This document shows positions 1 to 5,224 of a stretch of 28,255 nt of DNA, piece by piece. Under the pieces are notes generated by a model. The model did no database searches. It was not told the origin of the DNA and was given only the letters and a program-made list of their open reading frames with translations. Within the stretch, counting starts at the first letter, position 1; each line of letters opens with the position of its first letter. The DNA is taken from the IMG/VR virus record IMGVR_UViG_3300023109_000094, positions 1 to 28,255 of that record. One strand, given 5' to 3'. The translations under genes and the position numbers were made by a program. Source of the stretch: a virus.

Positions 1-1
1 T

Positions 2-94
2 ATACGCGATATCCGCGGTAGAAAGGGTGTAGCGGTTTTTATAAATCGAGTACAACTCTCACCCATCGATTGTATATACTTATATCTAAGGTAG
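2..94 (+). CDS. possible 3' end of an upstream gene (partial)
   Basis: Only the frame beginning at base 2 is open at the left edge. It encodes 30 residues, including GRKGVAVFINRVQL, and stops with TAG at 92-94. The two other forward frames close within 33 bases. Codons such as CGC and GGT are richer in G+C than in most neighbours. The segment GVAVFINRVQ has the look of a beta strand near the end of a nucleic-acid-binding protein, but that is a weak impression and no family is assigned. It could also be non-coding. Confidence 0.3.
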   Translation: MRDIRGRKGVAVFINRVQLSPIDCIYLYLR

Positions 95-153
95 GAAGTA
101 TAACAAAATCTATGTATTATGTAGTATATATGAATATTTAAATATCCATCATT

Positions 154-243
154 ATGAAATCACCAGTAGGAGCATACACAACATTAAATGTTTTAATTCT
201 AATGATATTAATAACTCTCATGATGGGAGGCCCCGTATGGTAA
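154..243 (+). CDS. tiny hydrophobic peptide (29 aa)
   Basis: An ATG at 154, preceded by CATCATT, opens a 29-codon frame ending with TAA at 241-243. After a short polar start (MKSPVGAYTT) the product is almost wholly hydrophobic, with LNVLILMILITLMM as a likely single membrane-spanning helix. A 5-bp inverted repeat overlaps its stop codon. Small membrane peptides are common in early regions of large phages, but at this size chance cannot be excluded. No function is proposed. Confidence 0.35.
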   Translation: MKSPVGAYTTLNVLILMILITLMMGGPVW

Positions 244-250
244 AAGGGCC
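229..250 (+). other. small inverted repeat at the end of the 29-aa frame
   Basis: GGCCC at 229-233 is complementary to GGGCC at 246-250, with a 12-nt loop that includes the stop codon of the tiny frame. The G+C stem stands out in very AT-rich DNA. It is not followed by a T run on the + strand, so it is not a typical intrinsic terminator. It might separate the upstream transcript from the promoter at 322. Confidence 0.35.
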
Positions 251-321
251 AAATTTCCATAAAATTAAAAAAAGTGCTCTCGAAAAATCTCGCGAGTCGA
301 CAAAAGTATATACAAGGAGGC

Positions 322-352
322 TTGGATACCCAGGAAATCTTTCGTATATTTA
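322..352 (+). promoter_or_regulatory. early-class promoter P1
   Basis: TTGGATACCC at 322-331 and TTCGTATATTTA at 341-352 match two other sites (2248 and 2893) almost base for base. The gap between TTG and TA is exactly 20 nt in all three. This fits the known Bacteroidetes promoter, with TTG near -33 and TAnnTTTG near -7. The expected transcript starts near 356 and reads into the DUF932-like gene through an A/T-rich leader. Which sigma factor reads it is not shown. Confidence 0.8.
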
Positions 353-381
353 GGTATATTAATAATAAATAAATAAAAGTT

Positions 382-1191
382 ATGTTAGATTTAAATTCAA
401 GTAAATTTTTAAGTAAGAAAGAGTTAAGTGAAATCGCTCCAAGTATCTTCACAATGAAAGCTTCAGGTGAAGTTTCAGATAAATACACACATATCCCAAC
501 CGAAAGAGTTATTGATGATATGGAGTTATTAGGATGGAAGCCGGTTGATGCGAAAGAGGTTAAAACGAGAAAAGAAAGTACAAGTGGCTTCCAAAAACAC
601 TTAGTTGTTTTTAGAAATGATGATGTTGTTATTAATGGTCAAGATGGTGATCAGGTATATCCACAAATTTTAATTACTAACTCTCATGATGGTAAAAATT
701 CATTTCAATTTACCGCAGGATTATTTAGAATGATTTGTGAGAATGGCTTAGTTATAGCAACAGAAGAATTTGAAGATTTAAAAATGCGCCATATGGGTTA
801 TACATTTGAGGATTTGCAAGTATTAATTAAAGGTATGGTTGAAAAGCTACCTCTAACGGTTGAGGCGATGAATAAAATGAAAGCAGTAGAATTACAAGAA
901 GAAGAAATGTTTGATCTTGCTAAATCATTTTTAGATATTAGAGTTGAAGGAACTAAAAATACATTTAGTAAAGAAGCAGTTGAAGAAGTATTAATTGCTC
1001 AACGTAAGGAGGATGAAGGTAATATGCTTTGGGAAGTATTTAATAGAGTTCAGGAAAACATCATTGAAGGTAATTTCTTATATAATACCCCAAAAGGTAA
1101 ATCACGTCAAGCTCGAGTTATTAAGAACTTCAAACAAGATCAGGAAGTAAATAAAAAAATGTTTACAAAAGCACTTGAATATGCGAACTAA
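382..1191 (+). CDS. DUF932-like phage/plasmid protein
   Basis: This 269-residue protein resembles the DUF932 family found in phages and plasmids, whose function is not firmly known. The recognisable core is roughly residues 45-130: LGWKPVDA, then HLVVFRND, then TNSHDGKNSFQF followed by GLFRMICENGLVIA. The rest is helical and charged. The ATG at 382 follows promoter P1 and the leader AATAAATAAATAAAA (364-378), and the AAAGTTATG context recurs at other starts here. The downstream nucleotidyltransferase gene begins inside its last codons, so the two are probably co-translated. Family membership is judged by eye; no enzymatic role is claimed. Confidence 0.75.
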   Translation: MLDLNSSKFLSKKELSEIAPSIFTMKASGEVSDKYTHIPTERVIDDMELLGWKPVDAKEVKTRKESTSGFQKHLVVFRNDDVVINGQDGDQVYPQILITNSHDGKNSFQFTAGLFRMICENGLVIATEEFEDLKMRHMGYTFEDLQVLIKGMVEKLPLTVEAMNKMKAVELQEEEMFDLAKSFLDIRVEGTKNTFSKEAVEEVLIAQRKEDEGNMLWEVFNRVQENIIEGNFLYNTPKGKSRQARVIKNFKQDQEVNKKMFTKALEYAN

Positions 1192-1585
1192 AATAACATG
1201 GTTAAATGGTTGTTTTGATGTGCTCCACGCGGGGCACATCCAACTATTCAAAAAAGCTTGGGAGCAAGGAAATGATGTGGTAGTGGGAATAGACTCAGAT
1301 GAAAGAATTCGATCGATGAAGGGTGATTGTCGTCCAGTGAATTCTCTAGCAAACAGAATGATTTTCCTCCAAAGTATAAAATACATTCGTACGGTAATAC
1401 CTTTCAATACGGATGAAGAGCTAGAAGCTAATATTAAACGCTTGGCTCCCGAAGTATTTGTAATTGGTGAGGAGTATAGAGATAAACCCATTATAGGTAA
1501 GGAGTGGGCTAAAGAAATGGTGTATGTACCTCGCTATCAAGGTTTAAGCTCCTCGGGTATTATAAATGGAACCCACAACTCATGA
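1181..1585 (+). CDS. cytidylyltransferase-like nucleotidyltransferase (RfaE2/TagD type)
   Basis: This protein belongs to the HIGH-type nucleotidyltransferase superfamily. The N-terminal WLNGCFDVLHAGH carries the HxGH nucleotide-binding motif (HAGH, residues 16-19), followed by GIDSDERI, RP, and near the end GLSSSGII, which corresponds to the STTxII element of RfaE2/TagD enzymes. Such enzymes activate a phosphorylated sugar or glycerol phosphate with CTP or ATP. At 134 residues the protein is the usual length for a single-domain member. A TTG at 1175 would add two residues, but the ATG at 1181 is the better start and overlaps the DUF932 gene by 11 bases. The substrate is unknown; it may supply a precursor for sugar or nucleotide modification. 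Confidence 0.85.
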   Translation: MRTKITWLNGCFDVLHAGHIQLFKKAWEQGNDVVVGIDSDERIRSMKGDCRPVNSLANRMIFLQSIKYIRTVIPFNTDEELEANIKRLAPEVFVIGEEYRDKPIIGKEWAKEMVYVPRYQGLSSSGIINGTHNS

Positions 1586-1597
1586 TATTTATCATAA
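1586..1597 (+). promoter_or_regulatory. late-type motif (variant) before the gene at 1611
   Basis: TATTTATCATAA begins immediately after the nucleotidyltransferase stop codon, 25 nt before the ATG at 1611. It is the least perfect of six ATATTTATAAY-like motifs in the window: ATATTTAT is intact, and the following base is C rather than A. Confidence 0.5.
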
Positions 1598-1610
1598 AAC
1601 ATAACACATT

Positions 1611-1976
1611 ATGCCAACTTACTCAGCATCAGACTTAAATGGAAGCGGATCACTAGGTACCTCAGCAATGACGGCCGGTCAAACCTATACATTCGAATTA
1701 TCTAACACACCAACGACCATAGGTTCGGTAGCCTACTTTACGCTGGAGGCTAACTCAACCGCAAATCAAAATTTATCAACCCAAACCTCATGTGAAGGCA
1801 CATTCGGTGGGTTTTTAAATGAAGTTGATGAAGGCTCATTAATAGAAAATTTATATGGGTTTTCTATAAGCGTATATGGAGCGGGTGGAGCTTTTGAATT
1901 CACACCAACCACAACCATTCCCGCAAATTCATACTATCTTAAAACAACTGGAGTAGTAGGTTTGCAATTGACGTAG
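1611..1976 (+). CDS. unknown small beta-rich protein, possibly a virion component
   Basis: This 121-residue protein is rich in Ser, Thr, Gly, Asn and aromatic residues and has almost no charge. Predicted strands (TYTFELSN, VAYFTLEA, GFSISVYG, YYLKTTGVVGLQL) suggest an all-beta fold. That composition is typical of phage decoration or fibre proteins and unlike the charged early proteins around it. A late-type motif lies just upstream, so it may be a late gene lodged within the early block. It has no signal peptide or membrane segment. The codons are somewhat richer in C (ACC, TAC) than the neighbours. The family is not recognised. Confidence 0.7.
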   Translation: MPTYSASDLNGSGSLGTSAMTAGQTYTFELSNTPTTIGSVAYFTLEANSTANQNLSTQTSCEGTFGGFLNEVDEGSLIENLYGFSISVYGAGGAFEFTPTTTIPANSYYLKTTGVVGLQLT

Positions 1977-2094
1977 TATATACGTATGTATAGATAATGT
2001 GATGTATAAAGGGGAATTTTTGAAGCGACGCTTGAATAAATGTTATGAATAATAAAATTAAATGATATTGGATTTATTTAATAAAAAGAAAGTT

Positions 2095-2241
2095 ATGAAA
2101 TTACAACAAAAAAATAAATTGTTGGAAAACACTATTCTAGAAATGGGTAAACAAATCACTTATCTTAAAAAGCAATCTAAGCATTATAAGGAAGAAAATG
2201 AAGAATTGAAGTTTACCTTAAAACATCAAAGAACTTATTAG
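2095..2241 (+). CDS. small coiled-coil protein (48 aa)
   Basis: The ATG at 2095 sits in the AAAGTTATG context used by neighbouring genes and opens a 48-codon frame ending with TAG at 2239-2241. An in-frame ATG at 2062 would give 59 residues with MILDLFNKKKV in front. The product is highly charged and helical (LLENTILEMGKQITYLKKQ, then KEENEELKF), with heptad-like spacing of leucine and isoleucine that suggests a short coiled coil. Promoter P2 follows directly. The function is unknown. Confidence 0.55.
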   Translation: MKLQQKNKLLENTILEMGKQITYLKKQSKHYKEENEELKFTLKHQRTY

Positions 2242-2247
2242 AAATAT

Positions 2248-2278
2248 TTGGCTACCCGGAGGAGGGTTCGTATATTTA
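2248..2278 (+). promoter_or_regulatory. early-class promoter P2
   Basis: TTGGCTACCC at 2248-2257 and TTCGTATATTTA at 2267-2278 form the second member of the early promoter family, with the same 20-nt gap between TTG and TA as P1 and P3. It starts seven bases after the coiled-coil ORF ends. The expected transcription start, near 2282, coincides with the left arm of a hairpin. Confidence 0.8.
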
Positions 2279-2280
2279 GG

Positions 2281-2299
2281 TGTTCGAATGGTTCGGACA
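2281..2299 (+). promoter_or_regulatory. 5'-end leader hairpin of the P2 transcript
   Basis: TGTTCGAA (2281-2288) pairs with TTCGGACA (2292-2299) over 8 bp around a TGG loop, with one G-U pair. It lies at the predicted transcript start. A related hairpin sits in the same place behind P3 (2926-2944), and the differences between them keep pairing. The shared leader continues with CAATTA before the start codons. Confidence 0.55.
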
Positions 2300-2315
2300 A
2301 TTAAAAATTAAAGTT

Positions 2316-2687
2316 ATGTTGTTAGGTATTTTATTATTAATTATTTTTGGGTATTATTTTATATGGGGCATGCTTCATTTATTTGCTTTTTTATATGACC
2401 ACCCTAGGCTGTTTGTGGTTTTTAGTTTATCTTGTATTATATTCCCTTCATGGTTGTGGTATGATAACTGGGAAAGTGATATGAAGGTAATTGGATTTTT
2501 CATATTTCTCCCAGTTATATTAGGTGGAATTAGGTTATTACCTACGAGTTTAATAGAATTGTTGAAAGGAATGACACATAGAAAATTAAGAGATAAGCAA
2601 AATAGAAAATGGGAGAAACATTTACGGAAAAAAGTTGAAGATGGTAGGATGACTGAGAAAGAATTTATGAAACTTACAAAATTATAA
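2316..2687 (+). CDS. small integral membrane protein (about 123 aa)
   Basis: The protein has about three hydrophobic spans: roughly residues 1-25 (LLGILLLIIFGYYFIWG), 31-47 (LFVVFSLSCIIF) and 57-75 (VIGFFIFLPVILGG). A strongly basic, lysine- and arginine-rich C-terminal tail of about 40 residues follows. The open frame extends back to a GTG at 2280, but that stretch overlaps the end of promoter P2 and the leader hairpin shared with P3. The ATG at 2316, in the AAAGTTATG context, is therefore the more credible start. The basic tail probably faces the cytoplasm. No family is recognised; its early position would fit a host-envelope or takeover role, which is inference. Confidence 0.65.
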   Translation: MLLGILLLIIFGYYFIWGMLHLFAFLYDHPRLFVVFSLSCIIFPSWLWYDNWESDMKVIGFFIFLPVILGGIRLLPTSLIELLKGMTHRKLRDKQNRKWEKHLRKKVEDGRMTEKEFMKLTKL

Positions 2688-2692
2688 AAGTT

Positions 2693-2860
2693 ATGAAACG
2701 AATTTATGAAATGACCGATAAAGAATTAAGACAATCGGTAGGTGCAAACACTAGAGTTATGACTAATAGATTAATTTCTATTTCCAAATGGATAACATTT
2801 TGGTCTATATTACAAATTATTGCTTTAGTTATATTTGGGTTTGTATTAATAAACAGCTAG
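2693..2860 (+). CDS. small single-pass membrane protein (55 aa)
   Basis: The ATG at 2693, in the AAAGTTATG context five bases after the previous stop codon, opens a 55-codon frame ending with TAG at 2858-2860. The first 30 residues are polar (MKRIYEMTDKELRQSVG and on). They are followed by a C-terminal hydrophobic segment (WSILQIIALVIFGFVLI) that should span the membrane once, giving a tail-anchored protein. It is probably co-transcribed with the membrane gene before it. The function is unknown. Confidence 0.6.
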   Translation: MKRIYEMTDKELRQSVGANTRVMTNRLISISKWITFWSILQIIALVIFGFVLINS

Positions 2861-2892
2861 TGAAAAAAAATTAAAGACTCCCGCATAAAGAC

Positions 2893-2923
2893 TTGGATAC
2901 CCGGGATATCTTTCGTATATTTA
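2893..2923 (+). promoter_or_regulatory. early-class promoter P3 (sigma-70 gene)
   Basis: TTGGATACCC at 2893-2902 and TTCGTATATTTA at 2912-2923 form the third copy of the early promoter, again with a 20-nt TTG-to-TA gap. It lies 44 bases before the phage sigma-70 gene, so that gene may be controlled by the host sigma factor or by its own product. Confidence 0.8.
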
Positions 2924-2925
2924 CA

Positions 2926-2944
2926 TGTTCGAATGAGTTGAACA
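2926..2944 (+). promoter_or_regulatory. 5'-end leader hairpin of the P3 transcript
   Basis: TGTTCGA (2926-2932) pairs with TTGAACA (2938-2944) over 7 bp around ATGAG, with one G-U pair. Compared with the P2 leader, one T-G pair has become T-A and one G-C pair has become G-T. Both changes keep pairing, which supports an RNA structure rather than a DNA-binding site. Confidence 0.55.
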
Positions 2945-2966
2945 ATTAATTAAAAATAAAGGTTAT

Positions 2967-3740
2967 ATGGCAAATTATCAAAATCAGCAAGAATTACAAA
3001 TGTATTTTAAGGAATTGAATAACATTCCTGTAATGACTCCTAATAGAGAAAGAGAATTATCACTAATGATGCGTAATGGAGATACTACGCAAATTCAAAA
3101 AGATAGAATAGTTAAAGAATTACTTGAGGGTAATTTAAGATTCGTAATTAAAATAGCTAATAAGTATCAAAACCAAGGAATGGATTTGGTTGACTTAATA
3201 TCGGAAGGTAATTTAGGTTTAATGAAAGCTATTGATAATTTTGATTGGGAAAAAGAATTAAGATTTATTACTTATGCTGTTTGGTGGATTAAGCAATCTA
3301 TTTTAGAAGCTTTAAATGAAAATAGAACAATTAGACTCCCAATGAATATTCTTCAGGATATAAGTAATGCTAAGAAATTAGCCAGAGACACTAACACTGA
3401 AATTGATGATAAATTCACCAGCTATGCTAAAACCATCTCTGCTGATAATTGGATGAATGATGAAGGTGATACATTCTTTAACATTTTAGAAAATAAAGAT
3501 ACCCCATTACCAGATGAAGGGATTGATGATGAAAATCCTTTAAAATCCAAATTAAGAAACGCAATGTTAGTACTTAATGCTAAGGAAAAGGAAATTATAG
3601 AGAGATATTTTGGGTTTGATGGTATGCCTGATTCATTTGATACATTGAGTGAAGATTTTGGATTAACTAAAGAAAGAATCAGACAGATTAAAGAAAAGGC
3701 ATTACAAAAACTTCGTACTAGAAATTTAATTTTAAATTAA
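2967..3740 (+). CDS. RpoD-like sigma-70 factor
   Basis: This 257-residue protein is a clear sigma-70 family member, close to the primary sigma factor of Bacteroidetes in size and in lacking region 1.1. Region 1.2 spans about 7-40. Region 2 spans about 45-117, with GNLRFVIKIANKYQNQG, DLISEGNLGLMKAID and FITYAVWWIKQSIL, covering core binding, -7 recognition and melting. RTIRLPMNI at 120-128 corresponds to the start of region 3. A shortened, acidic linker follows, then region 4 at about 196-252 with the helix-turn-helix LTKERIRQIKEKAL. All core regions look intact, so it should direct RNA polymerase to promoters. It lies behind promoter P3 and a leader hairpin. It probably redirects host polymerase early or in mid-infection; that timing is inference. 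Confidence 0.93.
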   Translation: MANYQNQQELQMYFKELNNIPVMTPNRERELSLMMRNGDTTQIQKDRIVKELLEGNLRFVIKIANKYQNQGMDLVDLISEGNLGLMKAIDNFDWEKELRFITYAVWWIKQSILEALNENRTIRLPMNILQDISNAKKLARDTNTEIDDKFTSYAKTISADNWMNDEGDTFFNILENKDTPLPDEGIDDENPLKSKLRNAMLVLNAKEKEIIERYFGFDGMPDSFDTLSEDFGLTKERIRQIKEKALQKLRTRNLILN

Positions 3741-3897
3741 TATTCACGTAGGTGGTGCTTACGGCGATAAAAAATCAACGTTGGCGCGTTTTGTGGGTAA
3801 TTTTAGTCTATTGCGTAATGACACTAAAAAACGTTTAGTAATCGAAAATGATGACAGCCCAAATGAATATTCTGTTAAAGATTTAAGCGAATATTAA
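3736..3897 (+). pseudogene. 3' fragment of a UV-damage endonuclease (UvdE) gene
   Basis: The frame read from 3736 to the TAA at 3895-3897 encodes IHVGGAYGDKKSTLARF and then KKRLVIENDD followed by YSVKDL. This matches the conserved pattern of UvdE (UVDE family) endonucleases, in which HxGGxYGDK and RLxxENDD contribute metal ligands of the TIM-barrel active site. Only about 52 codons remain of a protein usually near 300 residues. There is no start codon, and the frame is closed by TAA at 3733-3735 inside the sigma gene. Codons such as GGC, ACG, GCG, CGT and TTG differ from the A/T-ending codons of the flanking genes. It looks like the tail of a foreign or formerly intact repair gene, joined directly to the end of the sigma gene. 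Confidence 0.8.
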
Positions 3898-3917
3898 TAA
3901 TTAAATAAATAGAAATT

Positions 3918-4091
3918 ATGACAAGAAGTACAAGAATTGAAAAGTTAAATGATTTAGCATTTTTAGTGGGATTACAAGGTAGAGTTTGGAAATACCATCC
4001 TGATAATCCAAAGGCTGTTGATGTTAAAGAGGAATATATATCACTCCAAAAAGAAATTGATGAAATAGAAAAAGAACTATCAGATAGTTAA
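3918..4091 (+). CDS. small unknown protein with a C-terminal helix (57 aa)
   Basis: The ATG at 3918 follows an AATAAATAGAAATT leader and opens a 57-codon frame ending with TAA at 4089-4091. The product begins MTRSTRIEKLNDLAFLVGLQ, has a short WKYHPDNPKAVDV linker, and ends in a charged helix (YISLQKEIDEIEKEL) that could form a coiled coil. A strong terminator begins 24 bases downstream, so this is the last gene of the P3 unit. No family is recognised. Confidence 0.6.
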   Translation: MTRSTRIEKLNDLAFLVGLQGRVWKYHPDNPKAVDVKEEYISLQKEIDEIEKELSDS

Positions 4092-4114
4092 AAAAATAGT
4101 TTTGTTTTACCCCT

Positions 4115-4151
4115 AAAAGGTGGATGGTTGAAAAACCATCTGCCTTTTTTT
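4115..4151 (+). terminator. intrinsic (Rho-independent) terminator
   Basis: AAAAGGTGGATGGTT (4115-4129) pairs with AACCATCTGCCTTTTTT (4134-4150) around a GAAA tetraloop. The pairing runs across the whole stem with two G-U pairs, and the right arm merges into a seven-base T run. It would end transcripts from promoter P3. Confidence 0.9.
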
Positions 4152-4180
4152 ATTGGTGTGAATATAATTTGGAATGGTGA

Positions 4181-4190
4181 TATTTATAAC
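4181..4190 (+). promoter_or_regulatory. late-type motif before the gene at 4226
   Basis: TATTTATAAC, preceded by GA, lies just after the terminator and 45 bases before the ATG at 4226. Upstream, AATATAATTTGGAAT (4161-4175) is repeated exactly before another copy of the motif at 21910-21924. Confidence 0.6.
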
Positions 4191-4225
4191 ATATATTATA
4201 GTTTTAACAATTAGTTTATTAAATA

Positions 4226-4411
4226 ATGAGTCTTAATTCTGAGGATAGATTACTAGAAGTTTATAATGAAATTGATAATTTAAATCTTTTTCCAAGTTTT
4301 TACTCGCAAATAGACAAAATGCAGACTCAACCCAAACATAAACATAAAACTGTCCCTGAAAAATGGGAGTATGCTTTAGATAAGGTAAAAGGAAACAATA
4401 TTAATGATTAA
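4226..4411 (+). CDS. small unknown acidic protein (61 aa)
   Basis: This 61-residue protein begins MSLNSEDRLLEVYNEIDNLNLF and has a central KMQTQPKHKHKTVPEKWEYAL. It has no membrane segment or recognised domain. Its last eight bases overlap the start of the next gene, which suggests co-translation. A late-type motif at 4181 and the terminator at 4115-4151 make it the first gene of a new unit. Three closely spaced histidine-lysine pairs are the only unusual feature. Confidence 0.6.
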   Translation: MSLNSEDRLLEVYNEIDNLNLFPSFYSQIDKMQTQPKHKHKTVPEKWEYALDKVKGNNIND

Positions 4412-4808
4412 CGTAGATAACTTATTTAATCTATTTCCCTCTGAGGAAGAAGATAGTGAAGTATACATAGGTTTTACTGAAAGGCCCATGTATAAGTTAG
4501 GTATGTATAAAAAATTAGTTTTAAACTTTCTTACTTTTAAAGAGAAGGTAGTTTCATTTTTAAAAGACGCCAATGCTGAATTAAGTGAAGATGAAATGGG
4601 GGAAGCTGGGGCTTTAATAGCATATACTAGAGCTTGGGGTTATATAGAACAAATAGAAATTAACAATCCAGAACACATTGAAGCTATAAAAGAATATAGC
4701 AATGATGAAATGGTACAATCCTTAAATTTAGGGATTTTCTACTATGAAAGACATGAAGAATACGAAAAATGTGCTTTCTTACTACAAATACTAAATCTTT
4801 CAAAATAA
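4404..4808 (+). CDS. unknown acidic alpha-helical protein (134 aa)
   Basis: The protein has 134 residues and is acidic, with mostly helical predicted structure (FLTFKEKVVSFLKDANAEL, IAYTRAWGYIEQIEI, then YERHEEYEKCAFLLQIL). The C-terminal half has a helix-pair look similar to small TPR-like adaptors, though no repeat consensus is met. It starts within the last codons of the preceding gene. It ends shortly before the unusual intergenic region that carries two promoter candidates. No family is recognised. Confidence 0.65.
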   Translation: MINVDNLFNLFPSEEEDSEVYIGFTERPMYKLGMYKKLVLNFLTFKEKVVSFLKDANAELSEDEMGEAGALIAYTRAWGYIEQIEINNPEHIEAIKEYSNDEMVQSLNLGIFYYERHEEYEKCAFLLQILNLSK

Positions 4809-4832
4809 TTTTTTAAAAATCTCAAAAGTAAT

Positions 4833-4863
4833 TTGGCTTTTGGAATTCACTCCGGTATATTAT
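4833..4863 (+). promoter_or_regulatory. candidate divergent early-class promoter
   Basis: TTGGCT (4833-4838), preceded by ATT as in P2, is followed by CGG and TATATTAT (4856-4863). The TTG-to-TA gap is exactly 20 nt, as in P1-P3, but the ACCC block is missing and the -7 element is imperfect. TATAAATA, the T4 late consensus, also occurs at 4861-4868. Confidence 0.4.
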
Positions 4864-4869
4864 AAATAC

Positions 4870-5021
4870 GGGGTTAAAAAGTATTGAGAATGGTTGAGAA
4901 AAATAGGGTATTGAGGTATATGGTATATGATGTGTGAGGGGGGTAAAGGTACCTTGGATATATGAGTATGGGGGTGTATATTGGAGTATATATAAAAATA
5001 ATTAATAAATAAATAAAATGG
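4870..5021 (+). other. C-depleted, G/T-rich intergenic leader
   Basis: Apart from two bases (4952-4953) there is no C on the + strand over about 150 bases, while G runs are frequent, including GGGGGG and GGGGG. GGTATATGG-like and TGAG-like words recur. No reading frame or stable hairpin is evident; without C the RNA could fold only through G-U and A-U pairs. It precedes the gene at 5018. Confidence 0.6.
4954..4984 (+). promoter_or_regulatory. candidate early-class promoter before the gene at 5018
   Basis: TTGGATA (4954-4960) and TATATTGG (4977-4984) have the same 20-nt TTG-to-TA gap as P1-P3. The first seven bases equal P1 and P3, while the ACCC and TTCG parts are lost. The gene's leader contains AATAAATAAATAAAA, as behind P1. 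Confidence 0.5.
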
Positions 5022-5215
5022 CATTTAGAAACAAACAAGGTATTGATAAAGGATTTACCAATGTAAAATCCGGAATTAAAACATTAGATTTAATGGTTTC
5101 CCGAGGAGGATCATCTGTTGAGGATTTTAGAAAAAAACTTAAAGAAGTTTACGAAAAACTAGAAAACCTAGAATCATTAGTAGAACGTGAAGCTAATGTT
5201 ATGAGAAACGGATAA
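5018..5215 (+). CDS. small unknown coiled-coil protein (65 aa)
   Basis: This 65-residue protein begins MAFRNKQGIDKGFTNVKSGI. After a SRGGSS turn it continues as one long charged helix (EDFRKKLKEVYEKLENLESLVEREANV) with heptad leucines and valines. It is probably an oligomerising or partner-binding small protein. It is the first gene of a unit that includes the HD hydrolase and the gp55-like sigma factor, all within a few bases of each other. No family is recognised. Confidence 0.65.
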   Translation: MAFRNKQGIDKGFTNVKSGIKTLDLMVSRGGSSVEDFRKKLKEVYEKLENLESLVEREANVMRNG

Positions 5216-5224
5216 AATATAATT

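Noticed and set aside
1-120. Partial tRNA at the left edge
   Set aside because: No acceptor/T-arm pairing or GTTCRA-type T-loop with matching stem could be found; a short open frame explains the G+C-richer start equally well.
138-488. Minus-strand frame of 116 codons at the left end
   Set aside because: It crosses promoter P1 and the start of the DUF932-like gene, has a composition like a reverse-complement shadow, and no other gene is on that strand.
2023-2033. AAGCG/CGCTT inverted repeat as a terminator
   Set aside because: Only a single base separates the arms, too short for a hairpin loop, and no T run follows.
4861-4868. Exact T4 late promoter TATAAATA on the + strand
   Set aside because: It is single, lies 150 bases from the next gene, and overlaps a candidate early-class promoter; the repeated late-type motif in this window has the opposite orientation. 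Chance occurrence is likely in AT-rich DNA.
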